Part shown: one piece after another, positions 52,292-61,484 of the stretch
Layout: the number at the start of each line of letters is the position of its first letter
Position numbering within the stretch: the first letter of the stretch is position 1
DNA from: Chitinophaga sp. GbtcB8
GTDB taxonomy: Bacteria; Bacteroidota; Bacteroidia; Chitinophagales; Chitinophagaceae
Direction: 5' to 3'
DNA: 64,000 nucleotides
Assembly: GCF_019091455.1 (NCBI RefSeq)
Contig: NZ_JAGXJN010000004.1
Location: 1-64,000 of the forward strand
Notes under the pieces: generated by a model
The model's database searches: none
The model's input: the letters and a program-made list of their open reading frames with translations, nothing else
Told to the model about the DNA's origin: nothing
Made by a program: the position numbers and the translations under genes

Positions 52292-55200
52292 TTATTTAAA
52301 GTTAATGTTAAGACCAAACACAAAGGTTTTCACCTGCGGGTAAGTACCGCCGCTGGTGGTAACCGTTTCCGGGTCGTAGGCGTAAAAGAAATTGGTTTTG
52401 GTGAACAGGTTGTCCATTGATACGTAGGCGCGTAACCGTTGTATGCGCAGGCGGCTGGTCCAGTTACCGGGCAGCGTATAACCGATCTGTATATTTTTCA
52501 GGCGCAGGTAGGCGGCATCCTGCAGCCAGTAGTCCGACTGGCGGGCCGTGGTATTACGCGTATCCAGATAAGTAAAGCGCGGGTACCAGGCATCCGTGTT
52601 TTCCGGTGTCCAGTGGTCGCGGTGCACCTCCTGCGGGTAAGAGCCATATGCCTGGAAGGTATGTATGCCAATGCTGCTGATATAACCATTGCCTTTACCT
52701 ACTCCTTGTATAAAAAAGGAAAAGTCAATATTCTTCCAGCCAAAGTTGCCACGCAGGGAATAGGTATAACGCGGAAATGCATCGCCTATCACGGTACGGT
52801 CCTTATCAGCCGTTATCTTGCCATCGTTATTCAGGTCGCGGTACTTAATATCGCCGGGGCCTACCTTACCACGGTCTGCATCAAAAATGGCAAAGTTGGG
52901 CACCAGCTTACCGTTGGCGTCTTTGGTAAAATCACCTTCCTGTGCTAAACCATCTGTACGGTAACCATAAAATGCATTAATGGGATAACCTACCTGCAAT
53001 ATCCTGTTATCCAGCACCGGCGGGGCGCCACCCAGGTTTAATACCTTGTTGCGTACATCGGAGAGCTGGGCCGTAAAACCATAGGAAAAATCTTTGATCT
53101 GGTCTGTCCATCCCACACTTAGCTCCCAGCCTTTGTTGGATACGTCACCTGCATTCTGGTCAGGTACTTCCAGCCCTAAGATATCGGGCTGCGGTACTTT
53201 CAGCTGCACATCCTTTGTTTGTTTATCAAACCAGTCTGCACTTACAGAAAGGCGGTTATTAAAGAAGGCCAGGTCAAGACCAATGTTCAGCATGTTCACT
53301 TTTTCCCAGCGCAGCAGCGGGTTAGCCAGGTTGGTTTGCGCTACGCCCCTGGTAAGTATATTACCTATAGGCATGGTACCTACGCCGGTCAGCACCTGCA
53401 TGTAAGGATACCATTCTGAATAAGCAGAACCATCTGCCCCGTACTGGTTACCCAGGCTGCCGTAGGACGCGCGCAATTTACCTTCACTTAACCAACGGCT
53501 AATGCTGCTGCTCTTTACAAAGTTCTCCTGCGTAAAACGCCAGCCGGCAGATGCAGATGGGAAAGTACCATAACGGCGGTCGGGCGAATAACGTGAGGAG
53601 CCATCATAACGCACATTCAGCTCCAGCAAATACTTTTCATTAAAGTCATAGTTCAGGCGGCCAAACCAGGAGCGCAGCGCGTACTGGTAACCATCGCCGG
53701 TAGCATTCGGGTTATCGGATCCCAGGTTAAACACCGGTACATCATCACTGGAAAAATTCTGTTTGCTGGCTGCCCAGGATTCATAGCGGTAAGATTCCTG
53801 CTGGTAACCGGCCAGCACCTTGAAATTGTGCTTATCTAACTTGAACGCATAGTTCAATAAGCCGGACAGGTTCTCCATACGGCTGGTATAATCCCGCATT
53901 TCCAGGCTGTTGCTGGTAGCATTGCTGTACCAGAAAGCGCCGGTGTCCGGGTAGTAATAATCTAATTTGCGGCTAAAGGTGCTGCGGCGCTGGTTAATGA
54001 TATTGGTGCCGTATTGCCCTGTAAAATCAAGGTTCTTCCAGATATGCACCTTGGCGGAAACATTGCCTGTTACTTCCTGTGATTTAAAATTGTTATAACC
54101 TCCATCCGTAGCAATAGCTACCGGGTTGCTGGAGCCGCCGCCGTACCCCCAGGTGCCGTTGCTGAACTTTACCGGGTTCAGTGGCGACATGGTCAGTGAG
54201 GTATAAATAGGCCCGGAATCCCCATCCGTACCACCTGCGGGCTGGTTCTGCGTACGGTCTATATACCCAAGGTTACCATCAATATCTACAATGTCAAATA
54301 AACGCATAGCGTTCAAGCGTGCGCGTACGTTATTACGTACGGCACTATACTGGTCGCCCACTACCAGGCCATCCTGGTTCTGCCGGCCAAAGGACAGGTA
54401 ATAGGTAACATCCTGCGAGCCGCCATTCACACTCAGGTTATGTTCCTGCTGCGGCGCTGTGCTTTTGAACAGGGCTTTAGGCCAGTTGGTATTGGCAAAA
54501 TAATCCGGGTCTGTGCCGTCTTTTGCTTTCTGAATATCTTCTGCGGTATAGGTTTCCGGCAGGTTCACATTACGCTGGGCCTCATTCAGCATTTCCATAT
54601 ATTCCGGCGCACTCACCATTTTAGGCAGCGAATATGGCTTTTGTATACCATAGTAGCCATTATAGCTAAGCATCGGTTTCTGGTTCTGCTTTCCTTTCCT
54701 GGTAGTTACCAGTATAACGCCATTGGCAGCACGGGAACCGTAAATGGCGGCAGAAGCGGCGTCTTTTAATACAGATACGCTTTCAATATCTGTTGGGTTC
54801 AGGAAGTTAATATCGCCTGGTATTCCGTCAATCAATATAAAAGGATTGGCATTGTTGGTGGTACCTGTACCGCGTATACGCAGCGTAGCGCCGCCCGCAC
54901 CGGGGAAACCGGTGTTGTTGATGGCTGTTAAGCCGGGCAGCAGGCCCTGTAAGGCGGTAGACATTGAGGTAACCGGGCGGCCGGCCAGCTCTTTCTCCCC
55001 TACCATGGCTACTGCACCGGTAAGGTTCACCTTCTTTTGCGTACCATAACCTACTACAACTACCTGGTTCAGCTGGCGGGTATCTTCATTCAGCACCACA
55101 TCTATCTGCTGCTGATCGCCTACTGTAATTTCTTTAGGCAGGTATCCTACATAAGAAAATAACAGTACGGCATTGCTGCCTGTTACATTGATCTCAAACC

Positions 55201-55798
55201 GGCCGTCGGCATTGGTTACTGCGCCGTTACCCGTACCTTTTACCGTAACCGTTACACCGGGCAGTGGAATATTACCGGCGCCCCTTACAGTACCGCTTAT
55301 ACGCTGCACCTGTATGTTGCTCCAGTAGCGGTTATCAAACGCCGTGTTATTTACTGCGCTGATCCTTTGGCCCAGGAACTGCAGATTAGCAGGTGTATTA
55401 GCGTTATTACTGTCCGGAGAGGAAGGAGAGTCTTCCTCCTGAGATGAAATGGCAAACTGCTGCGCCGTGATCTGCTTCAGCTCTAAGCCGTAAGGCTTAA
55501 TTACATTCAGCAGGGAACGCACAAATGCTTTTTCCTTGAAATTTTCTTTTCCGGCATTTATTTTCAGCTGCAGCAGCTCTGATCTGCAAATGAAGCTTAC
55601 ATCATGCTGCTTTTCTATTACCTGTAATATTTCTCCCAATGTTTGCACTTGTTTGCGTGCTACCTGGGAGGGGTACACGTTGTACGCCGGTGTATTAATG
55701 GCTGCCAGGTCCTGTGCATGCAGGGAAGGCCCCACCAAACAGGCCGCACATAGCAATGCGTAGCCGCCCATTATTTTTAACGGTACATTTGTCAGCAT
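52292..55798 (-). CDS. SusC/RagA TonB-dependent transporter with STN domain
   Basis: An 1168-residue outer-membrane transporter. After a signal peptide (ALLCAACLVGPSLHAQ) there is an STN domain (QTLGEILQVIEKQHDVSFI, residues ~50-120), a carboxypeptidase-like domain (ISGTVRGAGNIPLPGVTVTV ~165-250), a plug (VVVVGYGTQKKVNLTGAVAM, then LIDGIPGDINFLNPTDIESV and SAAIYGSRAANGVILVTTRK) and a 22-strand barrel ending KTFVFGLNINFK. The STN domain is the part that signals to a FecR protein in cell-surface signalling, matching the FecR and ECF sigma genes directly upstream. Confidence 0.95.
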   Translation of the reverse strand: MLTNVPLKIMGGYALLCAACLVGPSLHAQDLAAINTPAYNVYPSQVARKQVQTLGEILQVIEKQHDVSFICRSELLQLKINAGKENFKEKAFVRSLLNVIKPYGLELKQITAQQFAISSQEEDSPSSPDSNNANTPANLQFLGQRISAVNNTAFDNRYWSNIQVQRISGTVRGAGNIPLPGVTVTVKGTGNGAVTNADGRFEINVTGSNAVLLFSYVGYLPKEITVGDQQQIDVVLNEDTRQLNQVVVVGYGTQKKVNLTGAVAMVGEKELAGRPVTSMSTALQGLLPGLTAINNTGFPGAGGATLRIRGTGTTNNANPFILIDGIPGDINFLNPTDIESVSVLKDAASAAIYGSRAANGVILVTTRKGKQNQKPMLSYNGYYGIQKPYSLPKMVSAPEYMEMLNEAQRNVNLPETYTAEDIQKAKDGTDPDYFANTNWPKALFKSTAPQQEHNLSVNGGSQDVTYYLSFGRQNQDGLVVGDQYSAVRNNVRARLNAMRLFDIVDIDGNLGYIDRTQNQPAGGTDGDSGPIYTSLTMSPLNPVKFSNGTWGYGGGSSNPVAIATDGGYNNFKSQEVTGNVSAKVHIWKNLDFTGQYGTNIINQRRSTFSRKLDYYYPDTGAFWYSNATSNSLEMRDYTSRMENLSGLLNYAFKLDKHNFKVLAGYQQESYRYESWAASKQNFSSDDVPVFNLGSDNPNATGDGYQYALRSWFGRLNYDFNEKYLLELNVRYDGSSRYSPDRRYGTFPSASAGWRFTQENFVKSSSISRWLSEGKLRASYGSLGNQYGADGSAYSEWYPYMQVLTGVGTMPIGNILTRGVAQTNLANPLLRWEKVNMLNIGLDLAFFNNRLSVSADWFDKQTKDVQLKVPQPDILGLEVPDQNAGDVSNKGWELSVGWTDQIKDFSYGFTAQLSDVRNKVLNLGGAPPVLDNRILQVGYPINAFYGYRTDGLAQEGDFTKDANGKLVPNFAIFDADRGKVGPGDIKYRDLNNDGKITADKDRTVIGDAFPRYTYSLRGNFGWKNIDFSFFIQGVGKGNGYISSIGIHTFQAYGSYPQEVHRDHWTPENTDAWYPRFTYLDTRNTTARQSDYWLQDAAYLRLKNIQIGYTLPGNWTSRLRIQRLRAYVSMDNLFTKTNFFYAYDPETVTTSGGTYPQVKTFVFGLNINFK

Positions 55799-55815
55799 AT
55801 CAGGGATTTTATTTT

Positions 55816-56844
55816 TTATTTTTTTGGTCGAATAAAGACCGTGTCTCCGCTTTTTTCAATTTTTACATTCAGCGCAAAGGCTAAAGTTTCCAGCAGCAGC
55901 TTTTCATCTTTTACACGCAACCCGCCGGAAAGCTTTGTACGCGCCAGCTCCGCGCTGCTAATACTTACCTGGTAACCATAAATATCTTCTATGTAAGCAG
56001 CCATTTCCTGCAGGGTTACATTTTGCAGCTGCTGCCTTTCGTCTTTCCATACCGCATATAGATCTGCATTTACTTTTTTCTTGATGATCTTATTTTTCTT
56101 TACAGCATATTGTACAAAATCGCCGGGGGCCAGCAACAACGGCTGTTCCGGCAGCTCATTAAACCGCACTTTTATTTTACCCGTGTTCAGGGTTACATTC
56201 GTAAAGGCAGTATCTTTCTTTACGTTGAATGAGGTGCCCAATACATCAATATCCAGGTTGCCGCTGTGCACTACAAAAGCCTGTGCCGTTGCCGGTTTAA
56301 TATCAAAAAATGCTTCCCCTTCCAGCCATACTTCCCGCTGGCCATTGGCAGCCCAGTTAGCATGAAAGGATACGGATGCTTTGGCATTTAATATTACTTT
56401 GGAACTATCTGGCAGCCATATGGTACGCACACCATCTGCCAGGCCGGTATACTCCACTCTGGCAGGTGGCTTTGGTAATAATTGCCGGCCTATGAGCCCC
56501 ATGGAACCCACCACCACGGCGGCAGCAGCCCACCACCATATTTTACGCGGCCCTTTTTCTTTTATTACCGGCTGCTGCTTTTGCTCCAAGGCCGCAATAC
56601 GGTCCAGGTTACGTTCCAGCGAAGCGTTTATCATAAGCTGGGAGGGCAGCTCCTCTTTAAACTGTAACCCCAGTATAAAAGCGCGCGCAGCCGCTGTTTG
56701 CGACTGTTTATGCGGATGCGCTGCTATCCAGGTATTCCAGAAAGCATCACTTGCTGCCGTGGGAAATTTTACCCATTGCAGGAAACGATCATCGGCAATA
56801 AAATCGCTTGTATCAAAGTGTTCGTAATCCGTTGGCTGCTCCAT
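55816..56844 (-). CDS. FecR family anti-sigma factor
   Basis: A 342-residue inner-membrane regulator. The cytoplasmic part (residues 1-~100, with FLQWVKFPTAASDAFWNTWI) should bind the ECF sigma factor; a single helix follows (WWWAAAAVVVGSMGLIG); the periplasmic part has the FecR domain (GVRTIWLPDSSKVILNAKAS, EVWLEGEAFFDIKPATAQAF, FNVKKDTAFTNVTLNTGKI) and a C-terminal STN-like domain (YIEDIYGYQVSISSAELART, then LSGGLRV). It relays the state of the adjacent SusC. It is 75 bases downstream of the sigma gene. Confidence 0.93.
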   Translation of the reverse strand: MEQPTDYEHFDTSDFIADDRFLQWVKFPTAASDAFWNTWIAAHPHKQSQTAAARAFILGLQFKEELPSQLMINASLERNLDRIAALEQKQQPVIKEKGPRKIWWWAAAAVVVGSMGLIGRQLLPKPPARVEYTGLADGVRTIWLPDSSKVILNAKASVSFHANWAANGQREVWLEGEAFFDIKPATAQAFVVHSGNLDIDVLGTSFNVKKDTAFTNVTLNTGKIKVRFNELPEQPLLLAPGDFVQYAVKKNKIIKKKVNADLYAVWKDERQQLQNVTLQEMAAYIEDIYGYQVSISSAELARTKLSGGLRVKDEKLLLETLAFALNVKIEKSGDTVFIRPKK

Positions 56845-56919
56845 TTTGTGGTGTTACAGGTATAGGAGCGCTGAGGTTTACCTTTTACCCCATGGGAATA
56901 AAACTTTTTTGAAAAAAAT

Positions 56920-57582
56920 TTAAAGGAGGCTGGAATCCTGCGCGGAGCAGATGAGAAGGGAAAGCTGCATGCTGCCCAGCGCCGCTGCCAGCGGGGCCAT
57001 TGAGAGCATGGCTTTTACAAGCGGAGTAGTATTATAGGCATCGCGCAGCATAAGGATGGCGCGGGCTACTAATTTATAGGTGGCTTTAACAGAAATATTT
57101 AAAATGTCTGCAATCTCCTCGTAGCTCATGTTCTCATAAAAGCGGAAGAACACCGCTTCTTTTTGCCGGGGCGTTAACCGGCGCATGGCATTGCGCAGCA
57201 CCTGCAGCTGCTCCTGCGCTTCTTCTGCTACTACGCGCTGCTGCTCTGCAGATATTTCCAGCGCAAAGGCATAGTTATCAGTAGCTGCAATATTTTCCTG
57301 GATCCTTTTATATTGGGCAAGGAGATTTAATAAATAATGCCGGAACGATACAAACAGGTAGCTCTTTAATTCCTTTACTGCTGCCAGCTTTTCACGGTTG
57401 GCCCAAAAGCGCACAAAGATCTCCTGTATGCTGTCTTCTATAAGCGCAGCATCTACTGTAAACTTGCAGCCATAATTAAATAAGCGGGGATAATACAACG
57501 TGTAGATACATGCATATGCATTTTTATCGCCCCCTTTGCAAGCTTCCCAAATAGCAGGATCTATGTGTTGTTGATCATTCAT
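56920..57582 (-). CDS. ECF sigma factor of the FecR/SusCD locus
   Basis: A 220-residue sigma-70-family factor. Region 2: FNYGCKFTVDAALIEDSIQE and IFVRFWANREKLAAVKELKS with YLFVSFRHYLLNLL; region 4: RRLTPRQKEAVFFRFYENMS and YEEIADILNISVKATYKLVA. The C-terminal ~30 residues (KAMLSMAPLAAALGSMQLSL) are hydrophobic and go beyond region 4. It is the first gene of the locus and presumably activates it when SusC signals through FecR. The upstream minus strand has TTTG-N20-TACTTTAT, a partial promoter match. Confidence 0.93.
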   Translation of the reverse strand: MNDQQHIDPAIWEACKGGDKNAYACIYTLYYPRLFNYGCKFTVDAALIEDSIQEIFVRFWANREKLAAVKELKSYLFVSFRHYLLNLLAQYKRIQENIAATDNYAFALEISAEQQRVVAEEAQEQLQVLRNAMRRLTPRQKEAVFFRFYENMSYEEIADILNISVKATYKLVARAILMLRDAYNTTPLVKAMLSMAPLAAALGSMQLSLLICSAQDSSLL

Positions 57583-57764
57583 TCACACTGAACTGGAAAA
57601 CGTAAAATTATCAATATTGACCGCGCTGTTGTGTTATCTTTCAATTAAGAAAATGCCCTTTCTGTAGTTTGGTTGATGGTAATAACGTGGAATTTATAAA
57701 GTACTTACATTCTTAAGTGTTCCCAAACTAATAAAAAAAACAGAATTCCAATAGTAAAAACAAA

Positions 57765-57796
57765 AATGCCGCAAAACCTTGCTGGTCCTGCGGCAT
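57765..57796 (-). terminator. Terminator of the S41 protease operon
   Basis: ATGCCGCA and TGCGGCAT arms with a 16-base loop, followed on the minus strand by TTTTTGTTTTT, 30 bases after the protease stop. Confidence 0.8.
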
Positions 57797-57825
57797 CTGT
57801 GCCTGTGTATGTTACAACAAATATT

Positions 57826-59493
57826 TTATTTCAGTAATTGCTGGTATTCCTGGGGGTTGTGGAACAGGCGTATGGATTCATTCACCTCGTTATCCCAGGC
57901 CAGGGACCGCTCTATACGGCCCTTCTGCAAGTAATAGCGGTTAGCTATTTCTTCTTCCAGCAGGCGTTTGATCTCTGTTTTATTTTTCAGCAGGTCCTGC
58001 TTTTTATCATGCCGCATTTTCTGTTGCAATGCTTCAAACTCTTTGGTTACTGCATCATAATACTTTTCCTTCCGCGCGGTGGACTGAAAACTTTCCAGCG
58101 CTTCCTCACTATGTGTTTTGTAGCTGTAATCCTTACCGTCCAGGAAACGCAGAAAATCTGTAAAATCATCTTCACTCAGCTGAAAGCTGCTTGCAGCGGC
58201 TATTTTAGGATGCGCGTAATAGTATTGGGTAGCGTAATCAAAAATGTATTGCTTGCGTAATAAGGTAATGGCTACCTGGCTCAGGAACTGCGGCTCTACC
58301 TGCGCATCCGGCTCAATACCGCCGCCGTCTTTTACCTTACGGCCGGCCAGGGTGGTAAAGGAGCGGCGCATAGAGTCCGGCACATAGTCCACCTCACCTT
58401 CCTGGTTACGGTGGCTGTAATCAATGGCCTGTATACAGCGGCCGCTGGGGGTGTAATATTTAGCGGTAGTTACTTTTAGCTTGGCATTGTAAGGCAGGGG
58501 GCGCGTGGTTTGTACCAGCCCTTTTCCAAAAGAGCGCTGCCCTACTACCAGCCCGCGGTCCAGGTCCTGCACGGCGCCGGCAACAATTTCAGAGGCGGAG
58601 GCAGAGGAGCGGTTGGTGAGCACTACCAGCGGCATGTTAATATCTGCCGGGGCCTGCTGGGTTTTATATTCCCGGTCCCAGTTCTTTACTTTTCCCTTGG
58701 TGCTTACGATCAGCTTATTTTTGTCTATCCATATGTTAGATACATTCACGGCTTCATCCAGCAGCCCGCCGGGGTTGCCCCGCAGGTCCAGGATCACGCC
58801 TTTCAGGTCAGGGTGCTCCTGTTTCAGCCTTTCAAAGGTCATTTGCACCTGGGCGCCGCTGTTCTCAGTGAACTGCACCATTTTAATGTAGGCCACATCA
58901 CTGCTTACCATACCGGAATAACTTACCGGCATTACATTGATCTCCTGCCGTACGATCTTTTTAGTGGTTTCCTCCCCGGTGAATGGGTTTTTCAGCAGCA
59001 TATCCAGGCTGGTGCCGGCATTACCTTTCAGCACGCGGCTAATTTCTTCCTGGTCCATGCCCTTGGTGGGCTTACCATCCAGCGATAATAAGATATCGCC
59101 GGGTTTAACGCCTGCCCGGTGCATAGGGCTGCCTTCGTAAATATCTGTGATCACGGTGGTATCGCCCAGGGTGTTGATGGATGCGCCTACCCCGCCGTAT
59201 TTGCCGGTGGCCATAAACTTCAGATCGTCCAGGTTCTCTTCGGGAATAAAATCCGTATAGGGGTCTGTTTCCTCCAGCATGGATTCAATGCCTTTATGCA
59301 TTACTTTTTCGGGCGAAAGGTCATCCACATAATAGGTGTTCAGCTCCCGGTAAAAAGCGGCAAAAATATCCAGGTTCTTGGCTATCTGGAAGTATTTATC
59401 GCTTTCATTAAAGGCCAGTAAACCGGCGCCGCCGGCGGCCAGTAATAATACCAGCAGCAGTAGTTTTCTTCTTTTATTAAAGATGTTGCGCAT
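57826..59493 (-). CDS. S41 family C-terminal processing peptidase (CtpA/Prc-like)
   Basis: A 555-residue exported serine protease. It has an N-terminal membrane anchor or signal (LLLLVLLLAAGGAGLLAF), the helical segment AFYRELNTYYVDDLSPEKVM, a PDZ domain (YGGVGASINTLGDTTVITDI, VKPGDILLSLDGKPTKG), and the S41 catalytic domain with VILDLRGNPGGLLDEAVNVS, VVLTNRSSASASEIVAGAVQ (catalytic Ser) and VGQRSFGKGLVQTTRPL (catalytic Lys). The C-terminal ~120 residues are a helical extension usual in Bacteroidota. It ends the rpmH-rnpA-yidD group. Confidence 0.94.
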   Translation of the reverse strand: MRNIFNKRRKLLLLVLLLAAGGAGLLAFNESDKYFQIAKNLDIFAAFYRELNTYYVDDLSPEKVMHKGIESMLEETDPYTDFIPEENLDDLKFMATGKYGGVGASINTLGDTTVITDIYEGSPMHRAGVKPGDILLSLDGKPTKGMDQEEISRVLKGNAGTSLDMLLKNPFTGEETTKKIVRQEINVMPVSYSGMVSSDVAYIKMVQFTENSGAQVQMTFERLKQEHPDLKGVILDLRGNPGGLLDEAVNVSNIWIDKNKLIVSTKGKVKNWDREYKTQQAPADINMPLVVLTNRSSASASEIVAGAVQDLDRGLVVGQRSFGKGLVQTTRPLPYNAKLKVTTAKYYTPSGRCIQAIDYSHRNQEGEVDYVPDSMRRSFTTLAGRKVKDGGGIEPDAQVEPQFLSQVAITLLRKQYIFDYATQYYYAHPKIAAASSFQLSEDDFTDFLRFLDGKDYSYKTHSEEALESFQSTARKEKYYDAVTKEFEALQQKMRHDKKQDLLKNKTEIKRLLEEEIANRYYLQKGRIERSLAWDNEVNESIRLFHNPQEYQQLLK

Positions 59494-59526
59494 AGTAACT
59501 AAAGTAAAAACTTAAAAGGTAAAACG

Positions 59527-59757
59527 TTAAGGCACCGGATCATAACCATGGCCGCCCCAGGGATGGCAGGACAGGATACGTTTTGCAGTGAGATAACCTC
59601 CTTTAAAAAGCCCGTATTTTTTAAATGCTGTGATGCCATATTCCGAACAGGAGGGTGTATAACGGCATTTTGCGCCCAGTAAAGGCGATATAAACCATTG
59701 ATATACCTTGATCAAACCAATAAACGGAATCCCCAGCCAGCGTGTCAGATGCTTCAT
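59527..59757 (-). CDS. yidD: Membrane protein insertion efficiency factor YidD
   Basis: A 76-residue amphipathic membrane-associated protein that aids YidC-dependent insertion. It has the full family signature: [37 protein letters not shown] and [13 protein letters not shown] with the conserved cysteines. It lies between rnpA and the S41 protease, in the standard order. Confidence 0.95.
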   Translation of the reverse strand: MKHLTRWLGIPFIGLIKVYQWFISPLLGAKCRYTPSCSEYGITAFKKYGLFKGGYLTAKRILSCHPWGGHGYDPVP

Positions 59758-59845
59758 TATGCTTATGGTTAGATAGCCTGCTAAAGGTACTGCTAATTAA
59801 CGCCGGCAGGCCATGCAGGCGCGCCTCCGTCAACAATTTAACATT

Positions 59846-60241
59846 TTATGCAGGCTTGCCTGTTTCTTTTTGCAAACGCTCTAAAATTACCGAAATTTTG
59901 TGGTGGAGGGTGCTGAAGGAGGCTATTTTTTTATCGGTATAAATGAGGAAAACGGCCAGCTGCAGGGAGTGTTGCTGCAGGTGATCATATAAAACCTGCT
60001 TTTGCAGGCGCCAGGCTTCGCGGCCCAGGCGTTTTACGCGGTTACGGTCCACCGCGCGGGGAAAGTGCCGGGAAGCGGCTGTAAACCCCACCTGCACGGG
60101 CGGGGCGCCTGCCGGTAGCTGCACCGGCAGGTAAATGATGCGGTATGGAAAAACAGAAAACGCTTTTCCGTCCCGAAAAAGCGTTTCAATCAGTTTCCTG
60201 CTTTTTAACCTTTCTTCCCGTTTAAAAGAATAAGCTTTTAT
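59846..60241 (-). CDS. rnpA: Ribonuclease P protein component, non-standard start codon likely
   Basis: Protein subunit of RNase P, which matures tRNA 5' ends. The conserved body includes SFKREERLKSRKLIETLFR, GKAFSVFPYRIIYL and the basic RNR motif region HFPRAVDRNRVKRLGREAWR. No ATG, GTG or TTG lies in frame before GTG at 60124, which would delete the conserved first ~39 residues; the frame is open up to a TGA inside rpmH. I place the start at the ATA codon 60239-60241 (131 aa), just before KAYSFKREE; an ATC beginning two bases after the rpmH stop codon is an alternative. Overlap or coupling with rpmH may help initiation. Confidence 0.85.
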   Translation of the reverse strand: MKAYSFKREERLKSRKLIETLFRDGKAFSVFPYRIIYLPVQLPAGAPPVQVGFTAASRHFPRAVDRNRVKRLGREAWRLQKQVLYDHLQQHSLQLAVFLIYTDKKIASFSTLHHKISVILERLQKETGKPA

Positions 60242-60262
60242 AGCGTATTGAGTTTTGCGATC

Positions 60263-60418
60263 TTATTTCAGCTTGCGCTCGTCAGAAACCGTCAGCTTCT
60301 TACGGCCTTTTGCCCTGCGGGATGCCAGTACCTTACGGCCATTAGCAGTTTCCATTCTCTTTCTGAAGCCGTGTACGCTCTTTCTGCGTCTGTTATGCGG
60401 TTGAAAAGTACGTTTCAT
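60263..60418 (-). CDS. rpmH: 50S ribosomal protein L34
   Basis: A 51-residue very basic ribosomal protein. It opens [18 protein letters not shown], continues with [20 protein letters not shown] and ends [13 protein letters not shown]; all are L34 hallmarks. It precedes rnpA, as in most bacteria. The start is the ATG at 60416-60418. A possible stem-loop (GCAGCA at 60475, TGCTGC at 60503) lies in its leader. Confidence 0.97.
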   Translation of the reverse strand: MKRTFQPHNRRRKSVHGFRKRMETANGRKVLASRRAKGRKKLTVSDERKLK

Positions 60419-60867
60419 CTGTTAATTTTTATACTTTATAAGGTCAGATGGAACTCCCTGGCTTTTCGCTTCTCGCAGCAGCATCACTTTTCGCTACTTT
60501 TCTGCTGCTTTAAGCGTCAGCAAGGTCGTTTCATTTTCTTTGTGTTTTACCTGGACTATACAAAAATCCGCCGGGACGGATATCCTGTTTTCAAAATGGA
60601 AGGCAAAGGTAGGGATTTCTTTTAAATATGCTGCAAAAAGTTTCTTGAAAGTTTACTAAAAATTCGCTGAACGCTAAATGCTTAATGCTGAACGCTTAAC
60701 ACCCTGTTCGGTAACAACATTTTGCTTACCGGCAAGGGCCGTCTGCGAACGTCATCCACGATCAACCCGGCACCAGCGCTTTCCAGTTTCACTACCCGGT
60801 ACCCTGCGGCCAAGCCGTTCAGGCCAGCACACTCCTAGCCCCTGATCTCTGCCCTTCCCCTAAAAGC
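60419..60867. other. Gene-free stretch with rpmH leader and heptad repeat
   Basis: Holds the rpmH leader (to about 60600), then at 60665-60699 five 7-base units CGCTGAA, CGCTAAA, TGCTTAA, TGCTGAA, CGCTTAA, another periodic intergenic repeat. The remaining ~170 bases are GC-rich with no ORF of coding character. I see no tRNA or other RNA gene in it. Confidence 0.5.
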
Positions 60868-60903
60868 AAAAACCTGCCCTGTGTCCATGCAGGGCAGGTT
60901 TTT
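60868..60903. terminator. Terminator after ompH genes
   Basis: AAAAACCTGCCCTG and CAGGGCAGGTTTTT form a 14-base perfect stem with an 8-base loop, 20 bases after the stop of the second OmpH gene (minus strand). Confidence 0.92.
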
Positions 60904-60923
60904 ACCAATAAGTATCAATCAAA

Positions 60924-61433
60924 TTATTTTACGCCTAATTTGGTCTTTACGGAAGCCAGCAGGTCATCACCGGCAGGTGATACCAGCAGCACGCCTACAG
61001 AGCTATCCAGCACATAACCGTAACCTTTTTCTTTGGCTACATCTTCAATGGCCTTGCGGGCTTTGTCGTAGATGGGTTTCAGCACTTCCTGGCGCTTAGC
61101 ATCTATTTTCTGGTCAGCAGCAGAGCGGTATTCTTCAATACGTTTCTGAATGTCCTGTATTTCCTTGCCTTTGATTTCTTTCATGTTATCCGTCATGCTG
61201 GCAGCCTGCGCGTCAAAATCCTTCATTTTCTTGGTGTACTCATCCACCAGGCCTTTACCATCAGCTTCCAGGGATTGTGCATAGGTTTGGAGGCTGGTTT
61301 GTGCTGCTTTGGTCTCAGGCATTGCATCCAGCAGCGCCTGCGTATTGATGTGTGCTACTTTCGTCTGTGCCATTGCATTTACGCCGAATAAACCGGAAAC
61401 AGCTACAAAAGCAATAATTACATACTTCTTCAT
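60924..61433 (-). CDS. OmpH/Skp-family periplasmic chaperone (second copy)
   Basis: A 169-residue protein with a signal peptide (IIAFVAVSGLFGVNAMAQ) and the OmpH/Skp pattern: KVAHINTQALLDAMPETKAA, a long charged helical hairpin (DEYTKKMKDFDAQAASMTDN, then QDIQKRIEEYRSAAD) and the C-terminal strand YGYVLDSSVGVLLVSP. It holds unfolded outer-membrane proteins on the way to BamA. It is 51 bases downstream of its paralogue. Confidence 0.92.
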   Translation of the reverse strand: MKKYVIIAFVAVSGLFGVNAMAQTKVAHINTQALLDAMPETKAAQTSLQTYAQSLEADGKGLVDEYTKKMKDFDAQAASMTDNMKEIKGKEIQDIQKRIEEYRSAADQKIDAKRQEVLKPIYDKARKAIEDVAKEKGYGYVLDSSVGVLLVSPAGDDLLASVKTKLGVK

Positions 61434-61484
61434 GATGTTGTCTGTGTTTAAAAAAATTTTAAATCTTATTGGTTAAAAAATGGT

